From Clostridiales bacterium (GTDB taxonomy: Bacteria; Bacillota; Clostridia; Saccharofermentanales; DTU023), in NCBI GenBank assembly GCA_004556925.1, contig SFFI01000014.1, positions 1-49,413 of the forward strand: DNA of 49,413 nt. The letters run 5' to 3'. A model generated the notes under the pieces. That model saw only the letters and a list, made by a program, of their open reading frames with translations. It was not told where the DNA came from and made no database searches. Numbering within the stretch: position 1 is the first letter of the stretch; every line of letters begins with the position of its first letter. This document shows positions 26,241-33,824 of this stretch, piece after piece. The position numbers and the translations under genes are program-made.

Positions 26241-26256
26241 TTAACGTATTCGTTAA
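26241..26256. promoter_or_regulatory. Operator-like palindrome upstream of the opp operon
   Basis: TTAACG-TATT-CGTTAA is a perfect palindrome in a short AT-rich stretch between the 14-bp and 74-bp arrays. It resembles a repressor site; no promoter could be assigned with confidence. Confidence 0.35.
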
Positions 26257-26322
26257 AGTTAACAGATTTTACAGCATTATGCCAGCCAGTTTGAGATTCT
26301 TGTGGAGAAGAGCAAGAAAGAT

Positions 26323-26850
26323 TTTGCCAACCTTTTTCGGGCTGGCCGGGCCGGCTTAGCGGGCGATTTTGGTTGGCAAGTCGTCCAAATCAGGGGTTTG
26401 CCAACCTTTTTCGGGCCGCCTAGGCCGGTTTAGCGGGCGATTTTGGTTGGCAAATCCGCCAAATCAAGGGTTTGCCAACCTTTTTCCGGCTCGCATTTGC
26501 TTGGGAAAGCCAAATAATGGTTGGCAGATCGTCTAAAGCAAGACTTTGCCAACCTTTTTCAGGCCGGCTGGGCCGGCTTGGCGGGCGATTTTGGTTGGCA
26601 AATCCGCCAAATCACCACTTTGCCAACCTTTTTCGGGCTAGCCGGGCCGGTTTAGCGGCAGATTTTGGTTGGCAATTCTGCTCAATCAGGGGTTTGCCAA
26701 CCTTTTTTAAGCCGGCCGAGCCGTTTTGACGGCAGATTTGGGTTGGCAAGTCCGCCAAATCACCACTTTGCCAACCTTTTTTGCGCCGGCCAGGCCGTTT
26801 TGGCAGGAGATTTTGGTTGACAGTTCTGCTCAATCGGGACTTTGCCTACC
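26323..26850 (+). repeat. 74-bp palindromic repeat array A, eight units
   Basis: TTTGCCAACC begins at 26323, 26397, 26471, 26545, 26619, 26693 and 26767, with the variant TTTGCCTACC at 26841. Every interval is exactly 74 bases. Each unit also carries the complement GGTTGGCAAA or a close variant, so two 10-base arms face each other across about 16 bases. The remaining segment is GC-rich, with CGGGC, GGCCGG and TTTAGCGG. The fourth unit's interior (26481-26540) is divergent and matches a unit in array B. No gene lies in 25948-26915. Confidence 0.92.
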
Positions 26851-26915
26851 TGGCAAGTATCTGCGCCTCTCTATTAGCCACAGTTAGCCTAGAGTCAGAT
26901 AAACCAAGGCGTGAG

Positions 26916-29900
26916 TTAAGTAAAAAGATCATTATGATTGCCATGTTCAGCGGCAATAGCTAGATATCCACGAGAATCCAATTGCATATCTGGTTCTATT
27001 TCGGCATTATCAGCCCATAACTCACACTGAGTCATTACAGTTTGAACAGCGTCCTCCATCCCCTCTGGTGGGTAGCGATGTTTTTTAAGCAACCGCTTAA
27101 TCATCATGCGCATTTTAGCTCTAGCAGACTCCCGTTTTTGCCAATCAATAGTACGGTTTTTCCGGAGGCTATCCGCTAATTCTTTTGTGATAGCAATCAG
27201 TTCTTCATTTTCATAAAAATCTTTGATCGCCTGTGGTTTGGTTAATGCGTCATAAAAGGCTAGCTCATCTGCAGTAAGCCCTAATGATTCACCCTCATTT
27301 TGGGCAGAGGCAATTTGCTTGGCTAAATTGAGCAATTCCTGAATAACTTCTTCGTTTGTTAGCATACCGTTGAGATAGCGGTTCATCACCCCTTGGATGA
27401 TCTCACTAAATTTTTCGGATTTTACAACATTAGTGTGGCGGTAAATATGCACTTGGTCATTAATAAGCTTCTTTAACAGCTCTAATGCAAGATTTTTCTC
27501 TTTCATCTTAGAGATTTCTTCAAGAAACTTTGGATCAAATATAGAAAACTCCTCCGAGACATCCGAGAATAAATTAATGACTCCTTCACTTTGCACGCTC
27601 TGGCTTAGAAGAGCGTTAATTCTTGCATTCATTTCTCGCAAAGAGATCTTTTTGTGATCGTCACCTTGAGCTAGTAGTCGCATGACAATCACACGAACTG
27701 CCTCAAAGTAACTTGCCTCTATCCGCAGATTCTTCTCTACTAAGGAAGAACAAAGTGATAGAGCTTGTCGAAGCAGGAGGGCCTCCTTCAGAAAAACTTC
27801 ACGCTCTGACTCTTTACCTGCAGCTAGGATAAAGTTAACAGCACCACTAATAGCTCGAGATCGTTCAAGATCTGTCCCGGTAATAAAGTGCGAGTAATCA
27901 TAGCCATGAAAAATATCCCGGCAGATAGAAAGTTTCTCTAAGAACTTGGGATAGGCCACTTTGGCTACATCGGTATCTCCGTAATTCTTTATGTCACGTG
28001 CGGTATAGTCATTCATCGCTTGTTTGAGCGCAGATGCGATGCCGACATAATCGACAATTAAGCCACCTTCTTTATCACCAAAGACTCGGTTGACACGGGC
28101 TATCGCCTGCATGAGGTTATATCCCTGCATAGGTTTATAAACATACATCGTTGCCAACGAGGGAACATCAAAGCCTGTGAGCCACATATCTACGACTATA
28201 ACGATTTTTAATGGGCTTGCATCATCTTTGAACTGCTTAGCGAGCTCATCCCGACGGCGTTTATTACCAATAATGGCCCGCCATTCTTCAGGATCCGCAT
28301 TATTTTCTGTCATAACTACGGCCAGCTTGTCTGTCCACGAGGGGCGCAACTGCATCACGCAGTCATATATCTTCATCGCAATAGAGCGTGAATATGCAAC
28401 TATCATCGCCTTGCCAGTCAGGAGGTGAGCCCGATGATTTTCATAATGATCAAGAATATCTTCCACAAGCGAGGTGATGGTGTGATCGTTGCCAAGGATG
28501 GCTTCCATCTGACCCAATTCACGCTTGCTTCTAGCTATAACCTTAGGATCTGCATTATTAGCCATCAGGTCATATTGTTGATCAATCAAATGCAAAGTAT
28601 CTTCGTCTAACTTTAATTTGAGCGCACGACTTTCGTAATAGACGGGACGTGTAGCTCCATCCTCAACGGCCTGAGTCATATCATAAATGTCAATATAATT
28701 ACCAAATACTTCACGAGTGCTCCGATCTTTGAGAGAAATAGGTGTGCCGGTAAAGCCTATATAAGTGGCATTGGGTAAGTTGTTTCGAATAATACGAGCA
28801 GTACCTAATTTTATTTCTCCCGTTTCGGCATCTATTTTCTCCTTCAAGCCATAATGACCCCGATGAGCTTCATCGGCCATGACAACAATATCCCTACGCT
28901 TAGAAAGAGGCTCTGGAGACTCCTCAAATTTCTGCATGGTTGTGAAAAAGATACCATTCGCCTGCCTACCGTCTAATAGCTCTTTTAAGTTCTGACGGCT
29001 AGAGGCCTGGATGGGCGTTTGCCGCAAAAAGCTCTGACACTTTGCAAACTGGCCATACAATTGATTATCAAGATCATTCCGGTCTGTAACTACTACGATC
29101 GTAGGGCTGTCCAAAGCTTCTTGCAGGAGGTGGGCATAGAAAACCATCGATAGAGACTTACCGCTTCCTTGTGTATGCCAAAATACCCCACCTTTACCAT
29201 CCGTATTAATGGCTACTTTTGTTGTTTCTATCGCTTTCTTTACCGCAAAATACTGGTGATACCCTGCTAATATTTTGTTTTGTGTCAGACCTTCATTAGA
29301 AAAACAGATAAAATTTTTGATGATATCCAGAAAACGCACACGCTCAAAAATACCTTCAAAAAAGGTGTCAAACTGTGCATACTGGGTATTTTCATAACTT
29401 CCATCTGTGGTCTTCCAGGCCATAAATCGGTCCAAGCCAGAGGTAATAGTTCCGGCTAGAGTATTGGCTTGGTCGCTAATCACACAGATGCAGTTATAAA
29501 TGAACATCGATGGAATCTCGTGCATATAATTTCGGATCTGGCGGTAGGCTTCTTCCACATTAGTTGCTTCTCTTGATGGAGATTTAAGCTCCATAATGAC
29601 TACGGGAAGGCCATTTAAGAAAATCACCAGATCTGGTCGTTTGCTACTGTTTTCAATAATTGTCCACTGATTCGCTATGATAAAAGAGTTATTCTGTGGG
29701 TTCTGGTAATCTACAAGATAGACAAGACCCGAGCGCTGCTCTCCGTTGGCAAAATAGCGGACCTCAATGCCATTTTGAAGGTAATCCATAAAGAGTGCAT
29801 TTTTCTGAACAAGCTCGGCATTTTCAAAGTTCGTTAGTTTGAAGATTGCATCTGCGATCCCAGCATCTGGCATATCAGGGTTCAGTCTACGCAGGGAAGC

Positions 29901-30035
29901 TCTCAGTTCTGGCAGATAAAGGGAATTACAGTAATCTCTTTCGACATCCGGTCCATATAAATGGCAGTAGCCCAGGCCTTGGAGTAGTTCTATGATTGTA
30001 TTCTCATAGTCTTCTTCTCTGTAAAAATCTGACAT
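26916..30035 (-). CDS. hsdR: Type I restriction enzyme R subunit
   Basis: 1039-residue motor and nuclease subunit. The N-terminal nuclease has RPDLVIFLNG (133-142) and the catalytic E149-L-K151, followed by RQIRNY (166-171). The helicase part has Walker A HTQGSGKS (287-294), DEAH (388-391) and QAIARVNRVF near the end of the helicase core. It cleaves unmethylated DNA after translocation when bound to HsdM2-HsdS. GAGGAG lies about 8 bases before ATG 30035. It lies downstream of the hsdS region but is separated by the decayed gene and the first recombination site, so it needs its own promoter; a possible -10 TATTAT is seen around 30070. It is intact. Confidence 0.93.
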   Translation of the reverse strand: MSDFYREEDYENTIIELLQGLGYCHLYGPDVERDYCNSLYLPELRASLRRLNPDMPDAGIADAIFKLTNFENAELVQKNALFMDYLQNGIEVRYFANGEQRSGLVYLVDYQNPQNNSFIIANQWTIIENSSKRPDLVIFLNGLPVVIMELKSPSREATNVEEAYRQIRNYMHEIPSMFIYNCICVISDQANTLAGTITSGLDRFMAWKTTDGSYENTQYAQFDTFFEGIFERVRFLDIIKNFICFSNEGLTQNKILAGYHQYFAVKKAIETTKVAINTDGKGGVFWHTQGSGKSLSMVFYAHLLQEALDSPTIVVVTDRNDLDNQLYGQFAKCQSFLRQTPIQASSRQNLKELLDGRQANGIFFTTMQKFEESPEPLSKRRDIVVMADEAHRGHYGLKEKIDAETGEIKLGTARIIRNNLPNATYIGFTGTPISLKDRSTREVFGNYIDIYDMTQAVEDGATRPVYYESRALKLKLDEDTLHLIDQQYDLMANNADPKVIARSKRELGQMEAILGNDHTITSLVEDILDHYENHRAHLLTGKAMIVAYSRSIAMKIYDCVMQLRPSWTDKLAVVMTENNADPEEWRAIIGNKRRRDELAKQFKDDASPLKIVIVVDMWLTGFDVPSLATMYVYKPMQGYNLMQAIARVNRVFGDKEGGLIVDYVGIASALKQAMNDYTARDIKNYGDTDVAKVAYPKFLEKLSICRDIFHGYDYSHFITGTDLERSRAISGAVNFILAAGKESEREVFLKEALLLRQALSLCSSLVEKNLRIEASYFEAVRVIVMRLLAQGDDHKKISLREMNARINALLSQSVQSEGVINLFSDVSEEFSIFDPKFLEEISKMKEKNLALELLKKLINDQVHIYRHTNVVKSEKFSEIIQGVMNRYLNGMLTNEEVIQELLNLAKQIASAQNEGESLGLTADELAFYDALTKPQAIKDFYENEELIAITKELADSLRKNRTIDWQKRESARAKMRMMIKRLLKKHRYPPEGMEDAVQTVMTQCELWADNAEIEPDMQLDSRGYLAIAAEHGNHNDLFT

Positions 30036-30115
30036 ATCGAGCGCTCCTCTTTATGTGCTTTTACTAATAATACCTGTTATACAGAGTTTTTGTTCTATAT
30101 TTTGTCGAATGGAAA

Positions 30116-30138
30116 GTAAACAAGAATTTAGCAGCTTA
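30116..30138 (+). other. Recombination site S1 of the hsdS shuffling system
   Basis: TAAACAAGAATTTA (30117-30130), plus orientation, flanked by G and GCAGCTTA. The extended sequence matches site S4 with a single mismatch and encodes the same NKNLAA-stop peptide, although no hsdS gene lies in front of it. It looks like the scar of an earlier rearrangement. Confidence 0.65.
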
Positions 30139-30331
30139 ACCCTTGAGCTTCTTTTCCATGCACGAGATGGCTTTCGATAGATTCTATCTTTGCTTCAAAA
30201 GCACCGGTACCAGCAAGCCCGTTGTTCCCACAGATGTCGGGGTTGTTTTGACGGCAGTCATAGGTCTGCACTTCGATGTCCACCTTGTTGAGAGAAGCAT
30301 TAAAGTGAATCTTTAGTACCTTCTAATTCAT
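30128..30331 (-). pseudogene. Decayed small gene behind the hsdS fragment
   Basis: ATG 30331 overlaps the TGA of the hsdS fragment and has a perfect GGAGGTG ribosome site, but the third codon is TAG (ATG AAT TAG). Beyond it the frame reads KVLKIHFNASLNKVDIEVQ and YDCRQNNPDICGNNGLAGTG, clearly protein-like. Near 30195 the likely frame shifts by one base and continues SKDRIYRKPSRAWKR into site S1. The whole thus needs one stop reversal and one indel to restore a protein of roughly 60-70 residues with several Cys. Its coupling to hsdS suggests an accessory protein of the restriction locus. I recall similar short Cys-containing proteins in Clostridia but cannot name the family. Confidence 0.5.
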
Positions 30332-30987
30332 AACGACACCTCCGAAACAGCTAGCTGTCCTGATATAAGCTGAGGAAGCAGCTCATCGCGCAAGGATACA
30401 AGTTTACGGTTCTCTATTCGATTCGCAATAATAAGGTCATACAGAGGAGCAAGCAGGCCACCTATGCGGTCATAGTCGGATTGCGGAGGAATCAGCACTT
30501 CTGCTTTTTCCAGTTCTTCGCGCTTGATATGTCCCATCGTTGTAGCCATGTCCGCAGCGATAGCCGCGAATTTTTGCAAATGGTGGTTTGTCCATGCGTA
30601 GTAGAACCATTTATCGTATGTGGCGGATGTGACTTTGAATAAATGCTGGTTTAAACCGCAAGTCCCGCCACACCAAAGGTCAACAAGGAGGCTGCCCGAC
30701 CATGAGAAAATTACATCGCCATCATGGACAATGTACTCCGGCTTGATAGAAGGTGAGCATAATTCACTGTTGGAATCGCAGGAACCTTGGCGCAGTTCCT
30801 TGATTTTAAGAACAGGTAGACCTTGTTCATCATCTTTTGGACGATGCTTTTGCATGGCGAGACCATTAAGGTAGTCGGCAATACCAAGTAAAGAGCTTTC
30901 CTGCCATCCATCAGGGAGGTTATCGAGCGAGAGAAACTCTTGGGTGAAAATGCTTTGCGCTTGCTCCGCTAAATTCTTGTTTAGCAT
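30328..30987 (-). CDS. hsdS: C-terminal half of a type I specificity subunit (silent cassette)
   Basis: 219 residues beginning MLNKNLAEQAQSIFTQEFLS, which is the central conserved helix of an HsdS. A single target-recognition domain follows (about 25-170, with GDVIFSWSGSLLVDLW and GLNQHLFKV) and then a terminal conserved helix (RIENRKLVSLRDELLPQLIS). The N-terminal half is missing: the frame begins exactly at recombination site S2 and has no ribosome site, so it is probably not translated alone. Joined through S2 and S4 to the half at 33257-33824 it would give a complete HsdS (NTEVNKNL-AEQAQ) of about 410 residues. Confidence 0.85.
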   Translation of the reverse strand: MLNKNLAEQAQSIFTQEFLSLDNLPDGWQESSLLGIADYLNGLAMQKHRPKDDEQGLPVLKIKELRQGSCDSNSELCSPSIKPEYIVHDGDVIFSWSGSLLVDLWCGGTCGLNQHLFKVTSATYDKWFYYAWTNHHLQKFAAIAADMATTMGHIKREELEKAEVLIPPQSDYDRIGGLLAPLYDLIIANRIENRKLVSLRDELLPQLISGQLAVSEVSL

Positions 30988-31002
30988 ATAAACAAGAACT
31001 TT
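30966..31002 (-). other. Recombination site S2 with adjacent inverted half-site
   Basis: Minus-strand TAAACAAGAATTTA (30970-30983) shares TAAACAAGAATTTAGCGG with site S4. Close by, on the plus strand, TAAACAAGAACTTTA (about 30987-31002) forms an inverted near-copy, so the two arms face each other across a few bases as in tyrosine-recombinase core sites. It lies 80-odd bases upstream of the recombinase start. Confidence 0.65.
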
Positions 31003-31083
31003 ATAACTAGCAAGAGTTCTAGTGGGAGTGTGTCACACATAAGTCTTGCTCTACGATATAGAAAAAAGAAAGTAGACGAGACC

Positions 31084-32073
31084 ATGGAACAGAATTTCAT
31101 TAGCACAGTTATGCAAGAAATGCTTAGTTTTCTTAACAATGTACAGCTTGAGCGTTTACAAGAAGTCTTGGAACATGCTCTATTCCACAAGCAGATCATT
31201 GATGCAGAAGAACAAACAGATAGTAGCCTAACAAGTGAGCAGCTTCTCCATAGTTTTATTGCTGCTAAGCGAGTTGAGGGGTGTTCGGAGAGGTCCCTTA
31301 CTTATTATCAGGCTACAATTGAAACGATGATCGCTAAAGTTAAAATTAATGTCCGTGAGATGAAGACGGATGATATTCGGGCTTATCTAACAGAATATCA
31401 GCAGGAGAAAAACTCAAGTAAGGTGACAGTGGATAATGTAAGAAGAATACTATCAAGCTTTTTTTCTTGGCTGGAGGATGAGGATTATATTCTAAAAAGC
31501 CCGGCACGGCGTATTCATAAAGTAAAGGCCACTATGACCATTAAAGAAACATACTCCGATGAGGACTTAGAAAAAATGCGTGATCACTGCAATGAGGCAA
31601 GAGACTTAGCTCTAATAGATCTGCTAGCCTCAACTGGCATGAGAGTAGGTGAGTTGGTGCTTCTCAATAGATATGATATAAATTTTGAAGAAAGAGAATG
31701 TGTCGTCCTAGGCAAAGGCAGCAAGGAGAGAATAGTTTACTTTGATGCACGCACGAAAATACACTTACAAAACTACCTTCAGAAACGCTCAGATAATAAT
31801 CCTGCATTGTTTGTGTCTCTTAGAGCTCCGCATGATAGGATGAAAATAGGTGGAATTGAGCGTAGACTGCGAGAACTTGGCAAGAAGCTAGAGATTGAAA
31901 AAGTACATCCACACAAGTTTCGGCGAACGCTTGCCACCATGGCAATTGATAAAGGGATGCCAATTGAACAGCTTCAACAGCTCCTTGGCCATAAACGTAT
32001 TGATACAACACTCCAGTACGCCATGGTTAAGCAAAGCAATGTGAAATTGGCACATCGAAAATACATTAGCTAG
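31084..32073 (+). CDS. Tyrosine site-specific recombinase (XerC/D-like)
   Basis: 329-residue integrase-family recombinase. An N-terminal SAM-like DNA-binding domain (about 48-135) precedes a catalytic domain with the full set R187 (STGMRVGE), K214 (GKGSKER), H277-x2-R280 (HPHKFRR), H303 (LLGHKRID) and nucleophile Y312 (TTLQYAMV). An extra 45-residue N-terminal helix region is present. The start is probably ATG 31084; a GTG at 31030 has no usable ribosome site. Position between hsdS cassettes and next to repeated 14-bp sites points to a role in shuffling hsdS, as in pneumococcal and mycoplasma type I loci. The complete plus-strand hsdS begins only 12 bases after its stop, so the two may be cotranscribed. 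Confidence 0.9.
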   Translation: MEQNFISTVMQEMLSFLNNVQLERLQEVLEHALFHKQIIDAEEQTDSSLTSEQLLHSFIAAKRVEGCSERSLTYYQATIETMIAKVKINVREMKTDDIRAYLTEYQQEKNSSKVTVDNVRRILSSFFSWLEDEDYILKSPARRIHKVKATMTIKETYSDEDLEKMRDHCNEARDLALIDLLASTGMRVGELVLLNRYDINFEERECVVLGKGSKERIVYFDARTKIHLQNYLQKRSDNNPALFVSLRAPHDRMKIGGIERRLRELGKKLEIEKVHPHKFRRTLATMAIDKGMPIEQLQQLLGHKRIDTTLQYAMVKQSNVKLAHRKYIS

Positions 32074-32085
32074 GATGGTATGTAT

Positions 32086-33252
32086 ATGACCAAATGGTTG
32101 ACAAAAAAATTAGAAGACTTAGCACATATTAATCCAAGAGAATCTATCTCTAAAGGTGCAATAGCTAAAAAAATATCAATGAACCAATTACAACCATTTT
32201 CCAGAGATGTACTAGGATATGAATTAGAACCATTCTATGGGGGCACGAAATTCCGCAATGGCGATACGATAATGTCTAGGATCACACCGTGTTTGGAGAA
32301 TGGGAAAATTGCCCAAATCAACGTACTTGAGGATGACGAAGTGGGTTTTGGCTCAACAGAGTATATCGTTTTCAGAGCTAAAAATGGCGTAGATCAGGAC
32401 TTTCTTTATTATTTAGTTTGTAGCCCAATTATTCGTGATATTGCAATAAACTCCATGGTAGGCTCATCCGGTAGACAAAGAGTTCAGACTGATGTCCTAC
32501 GGATCTTGGAAATAAAAACTCCAAACTGTAAGGAGCAAAAGAAGATATCTGCCGCTCTTAAATCATTAGACGATAAGATTGCAGTAAATACAGCTATAAA
32601 CAAGAATTTATTTGAGCAAATGCAAGCTCTTTACAAAGCTTGGTTTGTTGATTTCGAGCCTTTTGGTGGCTTTAGGCCCTCTGACTGGAGCGACACGAAC
32701 ATATACACTATTGCAAACATCATATATGGTGCACCTTTTGCTTCCAAGCTGTTTAATACAGATGGACTAGGTAAGCCAATTGTTCGAATTCGCGATCTGA
32801 AAGAACAATCACTTGTTACTTTTACCACCGAAGAACATCCAAAAGGGCATTTAATTCACCCCGGAGATATTGTTGTAGGTATGGATGGAGAATTTCGTCC
32901 ATACATTTGGGGAAATGAACCTGCTTGGTTAAATCAACGAGTTTGCATTTTTGAGTGCCATCGCCCTCAAGGAAAAGCATTTGTTCTATATACCATAAAA
33001 CCTTTTTTGAATAAAATTGAGCAAACTCAAATTGCTACAACAGTAATTCATATTGGCAAAAAGGATTTTGATGCATTTGAAATTGTTCTTCCTGATGAAG
33101 CAACACTTGAAAATTTTGATTCATTAACTGCTCCCATGATAGAAAAAATCGTCAATAATCGCTTACAAAATAAGAGGTTAGCAGTTCTTCGAGACACACT
33201 TTTACCCAAATTGATGTCAGCTGAACTTGATATCTCTAACATTGACCTCTAA
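32086..33252 (+). CDS. hsdS: Complete type I specificity subunit, opposite to hsdM
   Basis: 388-residue HsdS with two target-recognition domains (about 1-150 and 195-350). Each is followed by a conserved helix: KISAALKSLDDKIAVNTAIN-KNLFEQMQALYKAWF in the centre and NNRLQNKRLAVLRDTLLPKL at the end. ATG 32086 has AGGATGG upstream; ATG 32080 is an alternative. It follows the recombinase within 12 bases in the same direction, so unlike a silent cassette it has a ribosome site and a likely transcript. Site S3 (32597-32610) encodes the joint NKNL between the halves. Its 3' end overlaps the oppositely directed half-hsdS by 4 bases. Confidence 0.88.
   Translation: MTKWLTKKLEDLAHINPRESISKGAIAKKISMNQLQPFSRDVLGYELEPFYGGTKFRNGDTIMSRITPCLENGKIAQINVLEDDEVGFGSTEYIVFRAKNGVDQDFLYYLVCSPIIRDIAINSMVGSSGRQRVQTDVLRILEIKTPNCKEQKKISAALKSLDDKIAVNTAINKNLFEQMQALYKAWFVDFEPFGGFRPSDWSDTNIYTIANIIYGAPFASKLFNTDGLGKPIVRIRDLKEQSLVTFTTEEHPKGHLIHPGDIVVGMDGEFRPYIWGNEPAWLNQRVCIFECHRPQGKAFVLYTIKPFLNKIEQTQIATTVIHIGKKDFDAFEIVLPDEATLENFDSLTAPMIEKIVNNRLQNKRLAVLRDTLLPKLMSAELDISNIDL
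32597..32610 (+). other. Recombination site S3 inside the complete hsdS
   Basis: TAAACAAGAATTTA in plus orientation at the codons for INKNL, followed by TTTGAGC. It is inverted relative to S4 (33258-33271). Inversion between them would exchange the second half of this gene with the end of the hsdM-linked half gene. Confidence 0.7.
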
Positions 33253-33824
33253 GCCGCTAAATTCTTGTTTACTTCTGTATTCTTTTCTATTTTGTCATCA
33301 AGTGCCTTCAGTATTGAAACAATTTGACTTTGAATCGCCTTTGATGGAATTACCATGCTCAGACGCTTTAAGTCTGCTATCGTGACATGACCAAGACCCG
33401 TTGTCTGCTTATTAGTGGCAATCTGCGTGAAGTGAGGCTTTAAAAATTTCAATATGTAATACAAAAAGTTCTTTGTAACCAATTTCTCATTTGCCGTCAC
33501 CTTAAAAATATGCTGATTCAACCAACCATCCTGGAGACGATAGCGGAATACATCTATTGATGTCTGAGGATTCCCAGACCACGAGAACAAAAGGTCATCC
33601 CACCGAACAGAAACTTCTTCATCATACTCTCCATGCGTAAATGAGGTTTTACCATTGATGCCATTATTTAGCTCTGCAATTTTAATGACCGGCCGGCCCG
33701 TCGCTGAGAAGTCTGATTTCTTAAACGCATAACCATTTTTCCAAGTGGCGAGATCGAACAAGGCATATCTGGTACCATTAAATTCAGACTTAATGTTGTA
33801 GAGTGAGCTTTCATCAAATTTCAT
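33249..33824 (-). CDS. hsdS: Half-length specificity subunit in the expression position behind hsdM
   Basis: 192 residues with one target-recognition domain (about 20-150; DDLLFSWSGNPQTSIDVF, GWLNQHIFKV) and one conserved helix that stops at NTEVNKNLAA. ATG 33824 overlaps the hsdM stop (ATGAAATTTGA) with GGGAG upstream, so it is translated with HsdM. Frames extending to 34001 lie inside hsdM and are not needed. The gene ends at recombination site S4, two codons after the conserved NKNL, so this locus is now in a state producing a single-domain HsdS. Single-domain subunits of other type I systems can dimerise to recognise a palindromic site, so it may be functional. Confidence 0.85.
   Translation of the reverse strand: MKFDESSLYNIKSEFNGTRYALFDLATWKNGYAFKKSDFSATGRPVIKIAELNNGINGKTSFTHGEYDEEVSVRWDDLLFSWSGNPQTSIDVFRYRLQDGWLNQHIFKVTANEKLVTKNFLYYILKFLKPHFTQIATNKQTTGLGHVTIADLKRLSMVIPSKAIQSQIVSILKALDDKIEKNTEVNKNLAA
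33254..33271 (-). other. Recombination site S4 at the truncated hsdS end
   Basis: Minus-strand TAAACAAGAATTTAGCGG at the codons for VNKNLAA. Direct orientation to S2 (excision rebuilds hsdS) and inverted to S3 and S1 (inversions). The core TAAA-CAAGAA-TTTA has 4-base palindromic arms around 6 bases. Confidence 0.7.

Noticed and set aside
26323..26850. Possible CRISPR array or coding region in the 74-bp arrays
   Set aside because: The whole 74-base unit repeats, including the supposed spacers, and the reading frames through it (for example about 26472-26833 and 35370-35762) merely translate the repeat (TFFRLAFAWESQ and similar) on either strand without ribosome sites.
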